The position numbers and the translations under genes were made by a program. Positions 16,619 through 24,426 of a stretch of 30,466 nt of DNA are shown piece after piece. Under the pieces are notes generated by a model, which did no database searches, was not told where the DNA came from, and was given only the letters and a program-made list of their open reading frames with translations. The number at the start of each line of letters is the position of its first letter. Position 1 is the first letter of the stretch. Source of the DNA: an uncultured Lentisphaeria bacterium (lineage in GTDB: Bacteria > Verrucomicrobiota > Lentisphaeria > JABSQK01 > CAJWLW01); NCBI GenBank assembly GCA_913042885.1, contig CAJWLW010000025.1:1-30466 (forward strand). Direction: 5' to 3'.

Positions 16619-17485
16619 ATGTCTGAAAGCACTGACACAACGGCCGATCAGGCCGCGCGGCGCAAGTTCTGGACAGAGCATATGGAGCGCAGTTACGAGC
16701 TGCTGCAGTCCATGACAAGGTACCCGGCGGAAGAATGCGGCGAGGGGCTTGCCTCTATTCCTGACGCCGCCGAGGAAGCCGGGATCGAAATGCTTTTTTC
16801 CACCAGCAAGATAGCCGGTGACCTCGACAGAATCCTCTATATTCGCAGCGGCCTCATCCCCGACCTGATGGCAATCGCCCGGGACATGCGTGAACGCGGC
16901 TGGCTGTTGAAGATAGAAGACGGTTTTCGCACGCTGGATATGCAAACGCAACTGGGACGCAAGCCGGCGGTCTTCGACATGATCGTGCGTACCTGTCAGT
17001 GGGAGCTCGGTGGTGAGCCGCCGCCCCTGGACCTGATCTTTCGGCGCTCAACCTGCCTGGTCGCAAACTATCCGAATCGTGGCACCCACACGATGGGCGC
17101 AGCCGTGGATATATCGGTGTTCAGCCTGGAAGACGGCAGCGAGATATCGCGCGGGAAATCATATCTGGAGATGAGCGAGTACACGCCGATGGATTCGCCC
17201 TTTGTCAGCCCTGCAGAGCAGGAAAACCGCAAAGCGATCACGGCGCTGATGGAGCGCCACGGTTTCCTGCATTATCCCGGTGAATTCTGGCATTACAACA
17301 AAGGCGACCCCCTCTATCATTTCATGGCTGAAACAGGCCGCCCGGCGCAGTACAACTGTGTGCATTGGGACGCCCGAACCAATGCTGTCACCCCTTATGA
17401 AGACGTTACATCCCCGCTGACGCCGCCCGACGAAATGGCGAAATATCTGGCGCAAGCCCTGGGACGCCTGGCGGAGGAGCCATGA
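16619..17485 (+). CDS. VanX-like D-alanyl-D-alanine dipeptidase (peptidase M15D)
   Basis: This 288-aa protein has the complete zinc site of M15 peptidases: His157 and Asp164 in THTMGAAVD, and Glu222 with His225 in EFWHYNKGD. Arg104 in DGFRT corresponds to the VanX transition-state arginine. Enzymes of this family cleave D-Ala-D-Ala; outside vancomycin clusters they are thought to help recycle peptidoglycan. No signal peptide is seen, as expected for a cytoplasmic dipeptidase. The frame is open to 16544, but GGTGG before the ATG at 16619 and the start of homology favour this start. No vanH/A-like ligase or vanRS genes are nearby, so a resistance role is not supported. Confidence 0.85.
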   Translation: MSESTDTTADQAARRKFWTEHMERSYELLQSMTRYPAEECGEGLASIPDAAEEAGIEMLFSTSKIAGDLDRILYIRSGLIPDLMAIARDMRERGWLLKIEDGFRTLDMQTQLGRKPAVFDMIVRTCQWELGGEPPPLDLIFRRSTCLVANYPNRGTHTMGAAVDISVFSLEDGSEISRGKSYLEMSEYTPMDSPFVSPAEQENRKAITALMERHGFLHYPGEFWHYNKGDPLYHFMAETGRPAQYNCVHWDARTNAVTPYEDVTSPLTPPDEMAKYLAQALGRLAEEP

Positions 17486-17488
17486 GAT

Positions 17489-17670
17489 GTTTCAGGTGTC
17501 AGATGGGCAGAGTTGCCGGGCGGATCGTTCGGTATATCTTTGTTGCCCGCTGACACCTGACACCTTGACATCTGAAACCTGAAACCTGAAACCTGCGCTG
17601 GCCCCGCATGGCGGGGCCGACTGCCCGCCGAATGGCGGGAGCGACCAAAGGAAGCGTCAAACCTGAAACC
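17489..17670. repeat. Heptamer repeat array (CTGAAAC/CTGACAC) with GC-rich palindromes
   Basis: A run at 17550-17595 reads CTGACAC, CTGACAC, CTTGACAT, then three CTGAAAC units and CTG. An inverted pair lies at 17489-17502 (GTTTCAG, GTGTCAG), and a further copy at about 17661-17670. Two palindromes follow: GGCCCCGC-ATG-GCGGGGCC (17600-17618) and CCCGCC-GAAT-GGCGGG (17624-17639). The whole sits between two genes. Confidence 0.8.
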
Positions 17671-17682
17671 CGAAGCTCGCTG

Positions 17683-19074
17683 ATGACCTACCCCCCCTCT
17701 CCCTTGGACCTCGACTCGCCGCTGGTATCGGCCTATTGCCGGAAAACGGCAGGTTCGGCGCGATTGGCCGACGACGCCCGCAGTGTGTTCCCCAGCGGTA
17801 TTACCCACGACGCCCGCTACATAGAGCCGCATGGAATTTATGTGACGCGCACCGAGGGTGCACACAAGTGGGATGTTGACGGCAACGAGTATGTCGATTA
17901 CTCGGGCGGCCACGGGGCCTTGCTGCTGGGGCACAATCATCCGGTCGTCATCGCGGCAGTCCGGGAGCAGTTGAGCAAAGGCACCCACTATGGCGCCAAC
18001 CACGAGCTGGAGATTGAGTGGGGCGAGTTGATCCAGAAAATGGTGCCCTGCGCCGAACGCGTGCGCCTGACCAATACGGGGACCGAGACGACGATGCTGG
18101 GTTTGCGCCTGGCGCGGGCTTTTACAGGACGTGAAAAAATCCTGCGCATCAAGGGCCATTTTCACGGTTGGCACGACTATGCTTCGGCCGGCTTTATCTC
18201 ACACTTCGATGGCACGCCTGCTCGCGGCGTACCCGCCGGCACCAACGACAGCGTTCTACTGACAGCGGTCAACGATCTGGCAGCCGCGGAGCAGGTTTTC
18301 GCCGCCCACGCCGACATCGCCGCCGTTATTCTGGAACCCACCGGCTCGACCTGGGGGCAAGTGCCGACGACGCAGGAATTCATCGAGGGTCTGCGACGGC
18401 TTGCCAGCCAGTACGGTACGATGCTGATCTTCGATGAAGTGATCAGCGGCTTTCGTTGCGCGCCCGGCGGTGCCCAGGAAGCTCTTGGGGTGACACCTGA
18501 CCTGGCGATCCTGGGCAAGATTGTTTCCGGCGGCTTGACCGGCGCGGCGGTTGTCGGCCGAAAAGATGTCCTGGATGTTCTGGACTTCCGTGTGGCAGGG
18601 GAAAGCGGCGATGAGAAGGTTTTTCACATGGGCACCTTCAATGCTGCGCCCACGACTGCCGCTGCCGGCGTTGCGGCCCTCGAGTTGATCCGCTCAACCG
18701 ACGCCTGCCGGCAGGCGATTGCGTATGGTGAAAAACTCATCGATGCGCTCAATGAAATGTTCGCCGGGGAAAGTGTGAGCTGGATCTCGTACGGCACCTA
18801 TGGCGGCTTCCACGTTTTTCTCAATCCGGAGAACATAAGCACCACTCGCCAGCGTATCGAAGCGGCTGAACACAGCCATGACATGCTCAAGGCGCCGGTG
18901 GCCCCGGCGCTTCGCATGAAACTGCGAATCGGTGTCCTGCTGCATGGTGTGGACATCCAGGGTTGGCCCGGCGCCCCCGTCACCGCAGTCCACAGCGATT
19001 CAGACCTGGACCATACCGTCGAGGCGTTTCGCCAGACGATCAGACTGTTGCGCGAGGAAGGCGATCTGGATTGA
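17683..19074 (+). CDS. Class III aminotransferase (glutamate-1-semialdehyde 2,1-aminomutase-like)
   Basis: This protein of about 463 aa is of the PLP-dependent fold type I class III. Visible hallmarks are the PLP-phosphate loop (NTGTETTMLG), HFHGWHD, the Asp251 that contacts the PLP ring nitrogen (LIFDEVISGFR), and Lys279 in LGKIVSGGL as the Schiff-base lysine. These signatures are shared by GSA aminomutases and other class III transaminases, so the true reaction could be either an intramolecular or an intermolecular amino transfer. The ATG at 17683 is chosen because codons before it translate the palindromic repeat. The stop codon TGA lies exactly at the left end of the tandem prepilin duplication, which suggests the duplication was bounded there. 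Confidence 0.85.
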   Translation: MTYPPSPLDLDSPLVSAYCRKTAGSARLADDARSVFPSGITHDARYIEPHGIYVTRTEGAHKWDVDGNEYVDYSGGHGALLLGHNHPVVIAAVREQLSKGTHYGANHELEIEWGELIQKMVPCAERVRLTNTGTETTMLGLRLARAFTGREKILRIKGHFHGWHDYASAGFISHFDGTPARGVPAGTNDSVLLTAVNDLAAAEQVFAAHADIAAVILEPTGSTWGQVPTTQEFIEGLRRLASQYGTMLIFDEVISGFRCAPGGAQEALGVTPDLAILGKIVSGGLTGAAVVGRKDVLDVLDFRVAGESGDEKVFHMGTFNAAPTTAAAGVAALELIRSTDACRQAIAYGEKLIDALNEMFAGESVSWISYGTYGGFHVFLNPENISTTRQRIEAAEHSHDMLKAPVAPALRMKLRIGVLLHGVDIQGWPGAPVTAVHSDSDLDHTVEAFRQTIRLLREEGDLD

Positions 19075-19081
19075 GAAAAGT

Positions 19082-19110
19082 TTGTTGGTGGTTTCCTTAA
19101 TGTGTATATT
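19082..19110 (+). promoter_or_regulatory. Promoter of prepilin copy 1
   Basis: TTGTTG (19082-19087), 17 bp, TATATT (19105-19110). The same pair recurs in each repeat unit, which supports it as the functional promoter. Confidence 0.5.
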
Positions 19111-19159
19111 GAAACCGTTACAGTTGTGCTATTGCTAACGCTTAAGTGAGAGCTTTGTC

Positions 19160-20116
19160 ATAACCGCTTGCCCAACATCATTTGGATCGCAACAGGCGCG
19201 GTGTTGCGTCGGGCCGAAACGCTTTACGCTCATTGAGCTTTTAGTCGTCATCGTGGTGATTATGATCCTTGCCTCCATGCTGATGCCGGCGCTTCAGCAT
19301 TCCAAGGGTGTTGCCAAACGTGTGGCGTGCATGAGCAACATCCGGCAACTGGCGATGGCTGCGGGCGGCATCTATACCACTGACAACGACAGGATCGTTA
19401 TACCGGCGGTCCTGAAAGGGCCCACGTCGCGGGCGAACACTGGGCCGGCGATTCGAGACCAGGGACAGTATGCCGTTCATACTCCCATGGGTTACTCGGT
19501 GTCGTGGCTGGAAGAGATCGAAGACAAGACGATCGATCTGTCCACTATGCCGGAGGAGACGAATCCACTCGGATATTGCCCCGGAGATGAGATCTACGGC
19601 GGCCCTTCGCCGACTGGAGATAGGTATTACAGCAACAAAACCGGTTGGTGGTGTGGCATTTACCGACGCCAACCGTCCTATTCACTAAATTATTTTTTTA
19701 CCAACGCCAAAGGCAACGGGGCTCACACAGAAAACAGAGAGCTGAACTACATAAGAATCAACCGGGCCGAGAACCCTTGGGAGAAAGTACTGGTTTGCGA
19801 AACACACTACACGTCGGTGGCCGGTGCCGCGTGGGAATTCGCCAATACCTGGCCGGGTTGCAACTATGGACGGGGGCCGTTTCCGATGACCAAGGATCCC
19901 TATGTCTCATATGCTGATACCGGTGCCATCAGCTATGCGCGCCACGACGGTCTCGGCTTCAATGTTTCCTTCGCTGATTTGCATTCCGAATTTATTGAAA
20001 GCCCCGCCGCGTCGCACTCGCCATGGAGAAACCCCGTCTCGGCCGACGATATCGCCGAAATGAAAGGTATGTGGGAGGTCGAGTATGACGGCTACGAGCT
20101 AAGGGTCGGCTACTAA
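19160..20116 (+). CDS. Type IV prepilin-like protein, tandem copy 1
   Basis: This protein of about 318 aa carries the prepilin helix [22 protein letters not shown] with Arg, not Gly, before the cleavage Phe, as is common in Lentisphaerota. The C-terminal RHDGLGFNVSFADLHSEF resembles the H-X9-DG motif of PVC pilin-like proteins. It is probably a secreted or surface pseudopilin. Between an in-frame TAA at 19136 and a GTG at 19253 inside the helix there is no ATG, GTG or TTG. An ATA at 19160, preceded at 7 nt by a weak GAGAG, is the best placed start. If only the GTG is used, the N-terminal helix is lost. Confidence 0.65.
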   Translation: MTACPTSFGSQQARCCVGPKRFTLIELLVVIVVIMILASMLMPALQHSKGVAKRVACMSNIRQLAMAAGGIYTTDNDRIVIPAVLKGPTSRANTGPAIRDQGQYAVHTPMGYSVSWLEEIEDKTIDLSTMPEETNPLGYCPGDEIYGGPSPTGDRYYSNKTGWWCGIYRRQPSYSLNYFFTNAKGNGAHTENRELNYIRINRAENPWEKVLVCETHYTSVAGAAWEFANTWPGCNYGRGPFPMTKDPYVSYADTGAISYARHDGLGFNVSFADLHSEFIESPAASHSPWRNPVSADDIAEMKGMWEVEYDGYELRVGY

Positions 20117-20271
20117 CGGCCACTTCGCAAAGACGTTGTAGTGAGTAGCATCGGCCACCGCCGTTCGTCTCCTTCTTCATCGCGTCGGTAGTGGATTTAG
20201 ACAGGAGTGAATTAAGAAAATTACGAAGGAGAGGATCAAGCGGATGTTACGATATTTGAATTGAGAAAAGT

Positions 20272-20300
20272 TTGGTGATGGTTTCCTTAATGTGTATATT
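20272..20300 (+). promoter_or_regulatory. Promoter of prepilin copy 2
   Basis: TTGGTG (20272-20277), 17 bp, TATATT (20295-20300), matching copy 1 one repeat unit later. Confidence 0.5.
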
Positions 20301-20350
20301 GAAAGCGTTTACAGCCGTGCAATTGCTAACGTTTAAGTGAGAGCTTTGTC

Positions 20351-21307
20351 ATAACCGCTTGCCCAACATCATTTGGATCGCAACAGGCGCGGTGTTGCGT
20401 CGGGCCGAAACGCTTTACGCTCATTGAGCTTTTAGTCGTCATCGTGGTCATCATGATCCTTGCCGCCATGCTGATGCCGGCGCTTCAGCATGCAAAGAGT
20501 GTTGCGAAACGCGTGGCGTGCATGAGCAACATTCGGCAACTGGCAATGGCTGCGGGCGGCATCTATACCACTGACAACGACAGGATCGTCGTGCCGGCAG
20601 TCCTGAAAGGGCCGACGACGCGCGACTACATGCCGGCGATTCGAGACCAGGGACAGTATGCCGTTCATACTGCCATGGGTTACTCGGTGACGTGGCTGGA
20701 AGAGATCGAAGACAAGACGATCGATCTGTCCACTACGCCGCAGGAGACGAATCCACTCGGGTATTGCCCCGGGGACGAGACCTACGGCGGTCTGCATCCG
20801 AATGGGTTACAAATGGCTTACAGTAATAAAACCGGTTGGTGGTGTGGCATTTACCGACGACAGGCGTCCTATGCGCTGAATTATTTTTTTACCAACGCCA
20901 AGGGTAACGGGCCTTATACAGAAAACAGGGAACTTAACTACATAAGAATCAACAGAGCCGAGAACCCCGGGGAGAAAGTACTGCTTTGCGAAACACACTA
21001 CACGGCGGTGGCCGGTGCCAAGTGGGAATTCGCCAACACCTGGCCGGGCTGCAACTATGAACGGGGGCCGTATCCGATGATCAATGAACCCCAGATCCAA
21101 TGGATGCCGACGGGTGCCATCAGCATTCCGCGCCACGACGGTCTCGGCTTCAATGTTGCCTTCGCTGATTTGCACTCCGAATTTATCGAAAGCACTACCG
21201 CGTCGCACTCGCCCTGGAAAAAACCCGTCTCGGCCGCCGATGTCGCTGAAATGAAACGTATGTGGGAGGTCGAGTATGACGGCTACGAGGACAGGATCGG
21301 CCACTAA
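20351..21307 (+). CDS. Type IV prepilin-like protein, tandem copy 2
   Basis: This protein of about 318 aa is very similar to copy 1 (287 residues from the internal GTG in both). It retains the [11 protein letters not shown] helix, WWCGIYRRQASYALNYFFTN, NRELNYIRINRAENPGEK and RHDGLGFNVAFADLHSEF. Differences cluster in short stretches (LHPNGLQMAYSNKTG; PMINEPQIQWMPTGAISIP), suggesting the loops vary while the core is kept. As in copy 1 there is no canonical start between the in-frame TAA and the helix; the ATA at 20351 is homologous to the predicted start of copy 1. A seven-T tract encodes part of NYFFT and is found in all three copies. Confidence 0.65.
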   Translation: MTACPTSFGSQQARCCVGPKRFTLIELLVVIVVIMILAAMLMPALQHAKSVAKRVACMSNIRQLAMAAGGIYTTDNDRIVVPAVLKGPTTRDYMPAIRDQGQYAVHTAMGYSVTWLEEIEDKTIDLSTTPQETNPLGYCPGDETYGGLHPNGLQMAYSNKTGWWCGIYRRQASYALNYFFTNAKGNGPYTENRELNYIRINRAENPGEKVLLCETHYTAVAGAKWEFANTWPGCNYERGPYPMINEPQIQWMPTGAISIPRHDGLGFNVAFADLHSEFIESTTASHSPWKKPVSAADVAEMKRMWEVEYDGYEDRIGH

Positions 21308-21460
21308 CGGCCACTTCGCAAAGACGCTGTAGTGAGTAGTATTGGCCACCGCCGTACGTCTCCTTCTTCATCGCGTCGGTAGTGGATTGACAGGAGTGGA
21401 TGAAGAGAATTACGAAGGGAAGATTAAGAGGGAGATTACGATATTTGAATTGACAAAAGC

Positions 21461-21490
21461 TTGTCGAAGTGGTCGCTTAATATGTATAGT
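21461..21490 (+). promoter_or_regulatory. Promoter of prepilin copy 3
   Basis: TTGTCG (21461-21466), 18 bp, TATAGT (21485-21490), at the same place in the third repeat unit; slightly weaker than in copies 1 and 2. Confidence 0.45.
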
Positions 21491-21526
21491 GAAATAGTTT
21501 ACAGTCGTGCAATTGCTATTGCGTAA

Positions 21527-22492
21527 TTGGAGGGCTTTGTCATAATAGCCTCCCGAACATCATTTGGATCGCAACAGTTGCGGTGTTGCGGCGGGCCGAA
21601 GCGCTTTACACTCATTGAGTTGTTAGTCGTCATCGTGGTCATCATGATCCTTGCCGCCATGCTGATGCCGGCGCTTCAGCATGCCAAGGGGGTTGCGAAA
21701 CGTGTGGCGTGCATGAGCAACATCCGGCAGTTGGCTATAGCTGCGGGGGGTATCTATCCCAACGACAACGACAGGATCGTCGTGCCGGCGGTCCTGAAAG
21801 GGCCGACGACGCGCGACCATATGCCGGCGATTCATGACCAGGGATACTATGCCGTTCATAGTGGCATGGGTTACTCGGTGAGTTGGCTGGAAGAGATCGA
21901 AGACAAGACGATCGATCTGTCCACTACGCCGGAGGAGCTGAATCCACTTGGGTATTGCCCCGGAGATGAGATCTACGGCGGCCCTTCGCCGACTGGAAGT
22001 AGGTATTACAGCAACAAAACTGGTTGGTGGTGTGGCATTTACCGACGACAGGCGTCCTATTCACTAAATTATTTTTTTACCAACGCCAAGGGTAACGGGC
22101 CTTATACAGAAAACAGGGAACTTAACTACATAAGAATCAACCGAGCCGAGAACCCCGGGGAGAAAGTACTGGTTTGCGAAACGCACTACACCGCGGTTTC
22201 CGGTGCCTTTTGGGAATTCGCCACTACCTGGCCGGGTAATCTCTATGGACGGGGGCCTCCTGCGATGACCAAGGAACCCTTTGTCCCATGGATGCCGACG
22301 GGGGCCATCAGCTATGTGCGCCACGACGGTCTCGGCTTCAATGTTTCCTTCGCCGATTTGCATTCCGAATTCATCGAAAGCCCAGCCGCGGTGCACTCGC
22401 CATGGAGAAACCCCGTCTCGGCCGCCGATGTCGCCGAAATGGAACGTATGTGGATGGTCGAGTATGACGGCCACGAGCTAAGGGTCCACTAA
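21527..22492 (+). CDS. Type IV prepilin-like protein, tandem copy 3
   Basis: This protein is 321 aa from a TTG at 21527. The N-terminus is EGFVIIASRTSF, then [14 protein letters not shown]. The TTG overlaps a strong GGAGGG (21529-21534) that sits 8 nt before ATA at 21542, so the real start may be ATA, giving 316 aa as in the other copies. The helix, the conserved Trp/Cys core and RHDGLGFNVSFADLHSEF are intact. It is the last copy; its 3' trailer is cut off at about 22545. Its ribosome binding site is the best of the three, so it may be the best expressed copy. Confidence 0.75.
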   Translation: MEGFVIIASRTSFGSQQLRCCGGPKRFTLIELLVVIVVIMILAAMLMPALQHAKGVAKRVACMSNIRQLAIAAGGIYPNDNDRIVVPAVLKGPTTRDHMPAIHDQGYYAVHSGMGYSVSWLEEIEDKTIDLSTTPEELNPLGYCPGDEIYGGPSPTGSRYYSNKTGWWCGIYRRQASYSLNYFFTNAKGNGPYTENRELNYIRINRAENPGEKVLVCETHYTAVSGAFWEFATTWPGNLYGRGPPAMTKEPFVPWMPTGAISYVRHDGLGFNVSFADLHSEFIESPAAVHSPWRNPVSAADVAEMERMWMVEYDGHELRVH

Positions 22493-22613
22493 CGGCCACT
22501 TCGCAAAGACGCTGTAGTGAGTAGTATTGGCCACCGCCGTTCGTCGTACTCTTGCTCTCTTCTTTTAATCCCACTCGTAATCTCGCGTCTTGGCCATACT
22601 CTTAATCGGCCGT

Positions 22614-22640
22614 CTTAATCGTGGGGCCGGAGCGATTAAG
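22614..22640. promoter_or_regulatory. Inverted repeat upstream of the CxxCH/FG-GAP gene
   Basis: CTTAATCG (22614-22621) and CGATTAAG (22633-22640) are perfect 8-bp arms around an 11-bp GC-rich spacer, 21 bp before the ATG at 22662. It could be an operator or an mRNA hairpin affecting translation. Confidence 0.4.
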
Positions 22641-22661
22641 CGTACGAAATCGGAGTCGATT

Positions 22662-24317
22662 ATGTCCAGGCGCAAACGACGAAGATCGAAGCTGCCCGTG
22701 TTCGTGACTGCGGGGCTCGTGACCGTAGCGCTGGTCGGTTGGCTGATTCTAAGGCAATCGGCCGGGGATGCGCTTCCGGCGCCGGAGCGCAGGGGACAGC
22801 AGGCAGATTCCGGGACGCCGTCCAGAAAAAGCATCACGGAAAGCGACGTACGTCGATTTTGTTCGACCTGCCATGTATTCGCGGAGCCGTCGTTGATGCC
22901 GAAAATCGTGTGGCCTGCAGTGGTCGACCGGATGTATCGGTTTGTCGGCGCGCAGTTGCCTGAGCTCGCGCGCTCAGGTGCCATGCCCGACCGCCGTGCT
23001 GTCGAAGCCTGGTTTGTCAGATTGGCGCCCGAGGAACTTCCGCCGCCGGCGATCAAGCCTGAGGGGCCACCGTCGAGGGTCCGTTTTGCGCGCCACGATT
23101 TTGGCGGCAAGTCATCTGTGCATGGCGTCTCGCAAACCACTTTCATCCGCCGCTCCAGCCAGTTGCCCGATGTCCTGGTCGCCGATTTGCGGGCCGGAAA
23201 TATAAGTGTGTTCCAGGTCACAGGCCCGACACCCGGACGGCAGGTGCTGGCGAACATCAGTGCCCCGGCGCGCGTCGAGCCCGTCGACCTGGATAGGGAT
23301 GGTCACGGCGATTTTGTCGTCGCCAACCTCGGCAGGTTCGAGCCGTCGAATGAGCGGATCGGTCAGGTTGTGTGGCTGCGGTACGTCCCGGAGACAGCCG
23401 TTTACGAACCAATCATATTGGCACAGGACCTCGGGCGTGTCGCCGACATCCGGGCAGCGGATATGGATGGCGACGGAGACGTCGATCTGGTCGTTGCAGT
23501 GTTCGGCTGGACCGAGGCGGGAGAACTGCTGTATTTCGAAAACCGGACCGCGGATTTTTCCCGGCCGGAGTTCAGGCGTCGGAAGCTTGATCGGCGCACC
23601 GGCGCAATGCGTTTGCAGCTCGCCGATCTCAACGGTGACGGGCTGACGGATATCATTGCATTGTTCAGCCAGGCTTATGAAGATGTGGTCGCTTTCCTGA
23701 ACGAAGGCGACGGCAATTTCAGCGACACACTGGTGTATGAGGCACGCAATCCCGACTTTGGATTCAGCGCTATGCAGGTCGCCGATATCGATGGCGACGG
23801 AGATATCGACGTCCTGGTGACCAACGGCGACTCGACCGACATCGAGCTGCTTAAGCCGCAACACGGCGTGCGGCTGCTTGAGAACCGCGGCAGTTTTCCG
23901 TTTGAACCGCATCTCCTGACGGCGTTTCCCGGTGCCTATGGCGTTGCCGCGGCGGATCTCGACAACGATGGCGACCAGGACATCGTCGCGGTTGCCTGGC
24001 TCCCGGTCAGCGACGAGGGTCCAACCGCGCGTCGGGACACGCCGCACTCCGACCTCTACAATGCCAGGGGCCTGCTCCGACTTAGTTCGATTGTCTGGCT
24101 CGAGCAGACGGCACCGCTGGTTTTCGACTACCACACGATTGAAAAAATGCACGGCGATCATGTGACGGTCGATGTTGCAGATTATGACGGCGACGGTGAC
24201 CTGGACCTGGTTACCGGCAATCTTTCGCTGGACGGCATGCAGGCACCACCCCAACTCCCGGCACGTCCTGGTGAGATTACGATATGGGAAAACACGTTGA
24301 TCCAGCACCAGAAATGA
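22662..24317 (+). CDS. Membrane-anchored FG-GAP/VCBS repeat protein with a CxxCH haem motif
   Basis: This protein is 551 aa. A basic start (MSRRKRRRSK) is followed by a transmembrane helix (residues 13-30), so the rest is probably outside the cytoplasmic membrane. CSTCH at residues 67-71 is a c-type haem attachment motif, with a Met at SLMPK as a possible axial ligand. From residue ~140 on there are at least six Ca-binding-type repeats (DLDRDGHGDFVVA, DMDGDGDVDLVVA, DLNGDGLTDIIAL, DIDGDGDIDVLVT, DLDNDGDQDIVAV, DYDGDGDLDLVTG), consistent with a beta-propeller. The ATG at 22662 has GGAG at 6 nt and is preferred over the upstream ATG at 22590. An electron-transfer role linked to substrate binding is inference. 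Confidence 0.8.
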   Translation: MSRRKRRRSKLPVFVTAGLVTVALVGWLILRQSAGDALPAPERRGQQADSGTPSRKSITESDVRRFCSTCHVFAEPSLMPKIVWPAVVDRMYRFVGAQLPELARSGAMPDRRAVEAWFVRLAPEELPPPAIKPEGPPSRVRFARHDFGGKSSVHGVSQTTFIRRSSQLPDVLVADLRAGNISVFQVTGPTPGRQVLANISAPARVEPVDLDRDGHGDFVVANLGRFEPSNERIGQVVWLRYVPETAVYEPIILAQDLGRVADIRAADMDGDGDVDLVVAVFGWTEAGELLYFENRTADFSRPEFRRRKLDRRTGAMRLQLADLNGDGLTDIIALFSQAYEDVVAFLNEGDGNFSDTLVYEARNPDFGFSAMQVADIDGDGDIDVLVTNGDSTDIELLKPQHGVRLLENRGSFPFEPHLLTAFPGAYGVAAADLDNDGDQDIVAVAWLPVSDEGPTARRDTPHSDLYNARGLLRLSSIVWLEQTAPLVFDYHTIEKMHGDHVTVDVADYDGDGDLDLVTGNLSLDGMQAPPQLPARPGEITIWENTLIQHQK

Positions 24318-24322
24318 AGGGG

Positions 24323-24341
24323 TGCACAAACTTGTTGTGCA
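24323..24341. terminator. Hairpin between convergent genes, possible terminator
   Basis: TGCACAA-ACTTG-TTGTGCA forms a perfect 7-bp stem just after the stop at 24317 and before the convergent gene ending at 24427. No U tract follows. Confidence 0.35.
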
Positions 24342-24426
24342 TTGATTGATCTGCTGTCGGCCCGCGCGTCTGCGATCAGCAATCCTGCCGTGACCCCTGG
24401 GACTGACACGACATGCTCCCGTGGAT

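Larger units (their letters stand above)
19071..22545 (+). repeat. Tandem triplication of a prepilin gene unit, period about 1190 bp
   Basis: Three copies begin at TTGAGAAAAG/TTGACAAAAG (19071, 20261, 21450) and include promoter, leader, gene and 3' trailer. The -10 boxes are spaced 1190 bp (19105, 20295, 21485). The third copy ends in the trailer near 22545, where homology stops after CCACCGCCGTTCGTC. Confidence 0.92.

Noticed and set aside
16619..17485. Vancomycin resistance cluster
   Set aside because: The VanX-like enzyme stands alone; no vanH/A-type ligase, vanS/R or vanY is near it.
17550..17595. CRISPR array
   Set aside because: The units are 7 nt long, without spacers, and no cas genes are present.
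18490..18502. TGACACCTGA inside the aminotransferase gene as part of the heptamer repeat
   Set aside because: It encodes an ordinary V-T-P-D stretch within a conserved enzyme and is best explained by chance.
19683..19710. Phase-variable poly-T tract in the prepilin copies
   Set aside because: The seven-T run is in all three copies and in frame in each; no frameshifted copy is seen, so phase variation is not supported.
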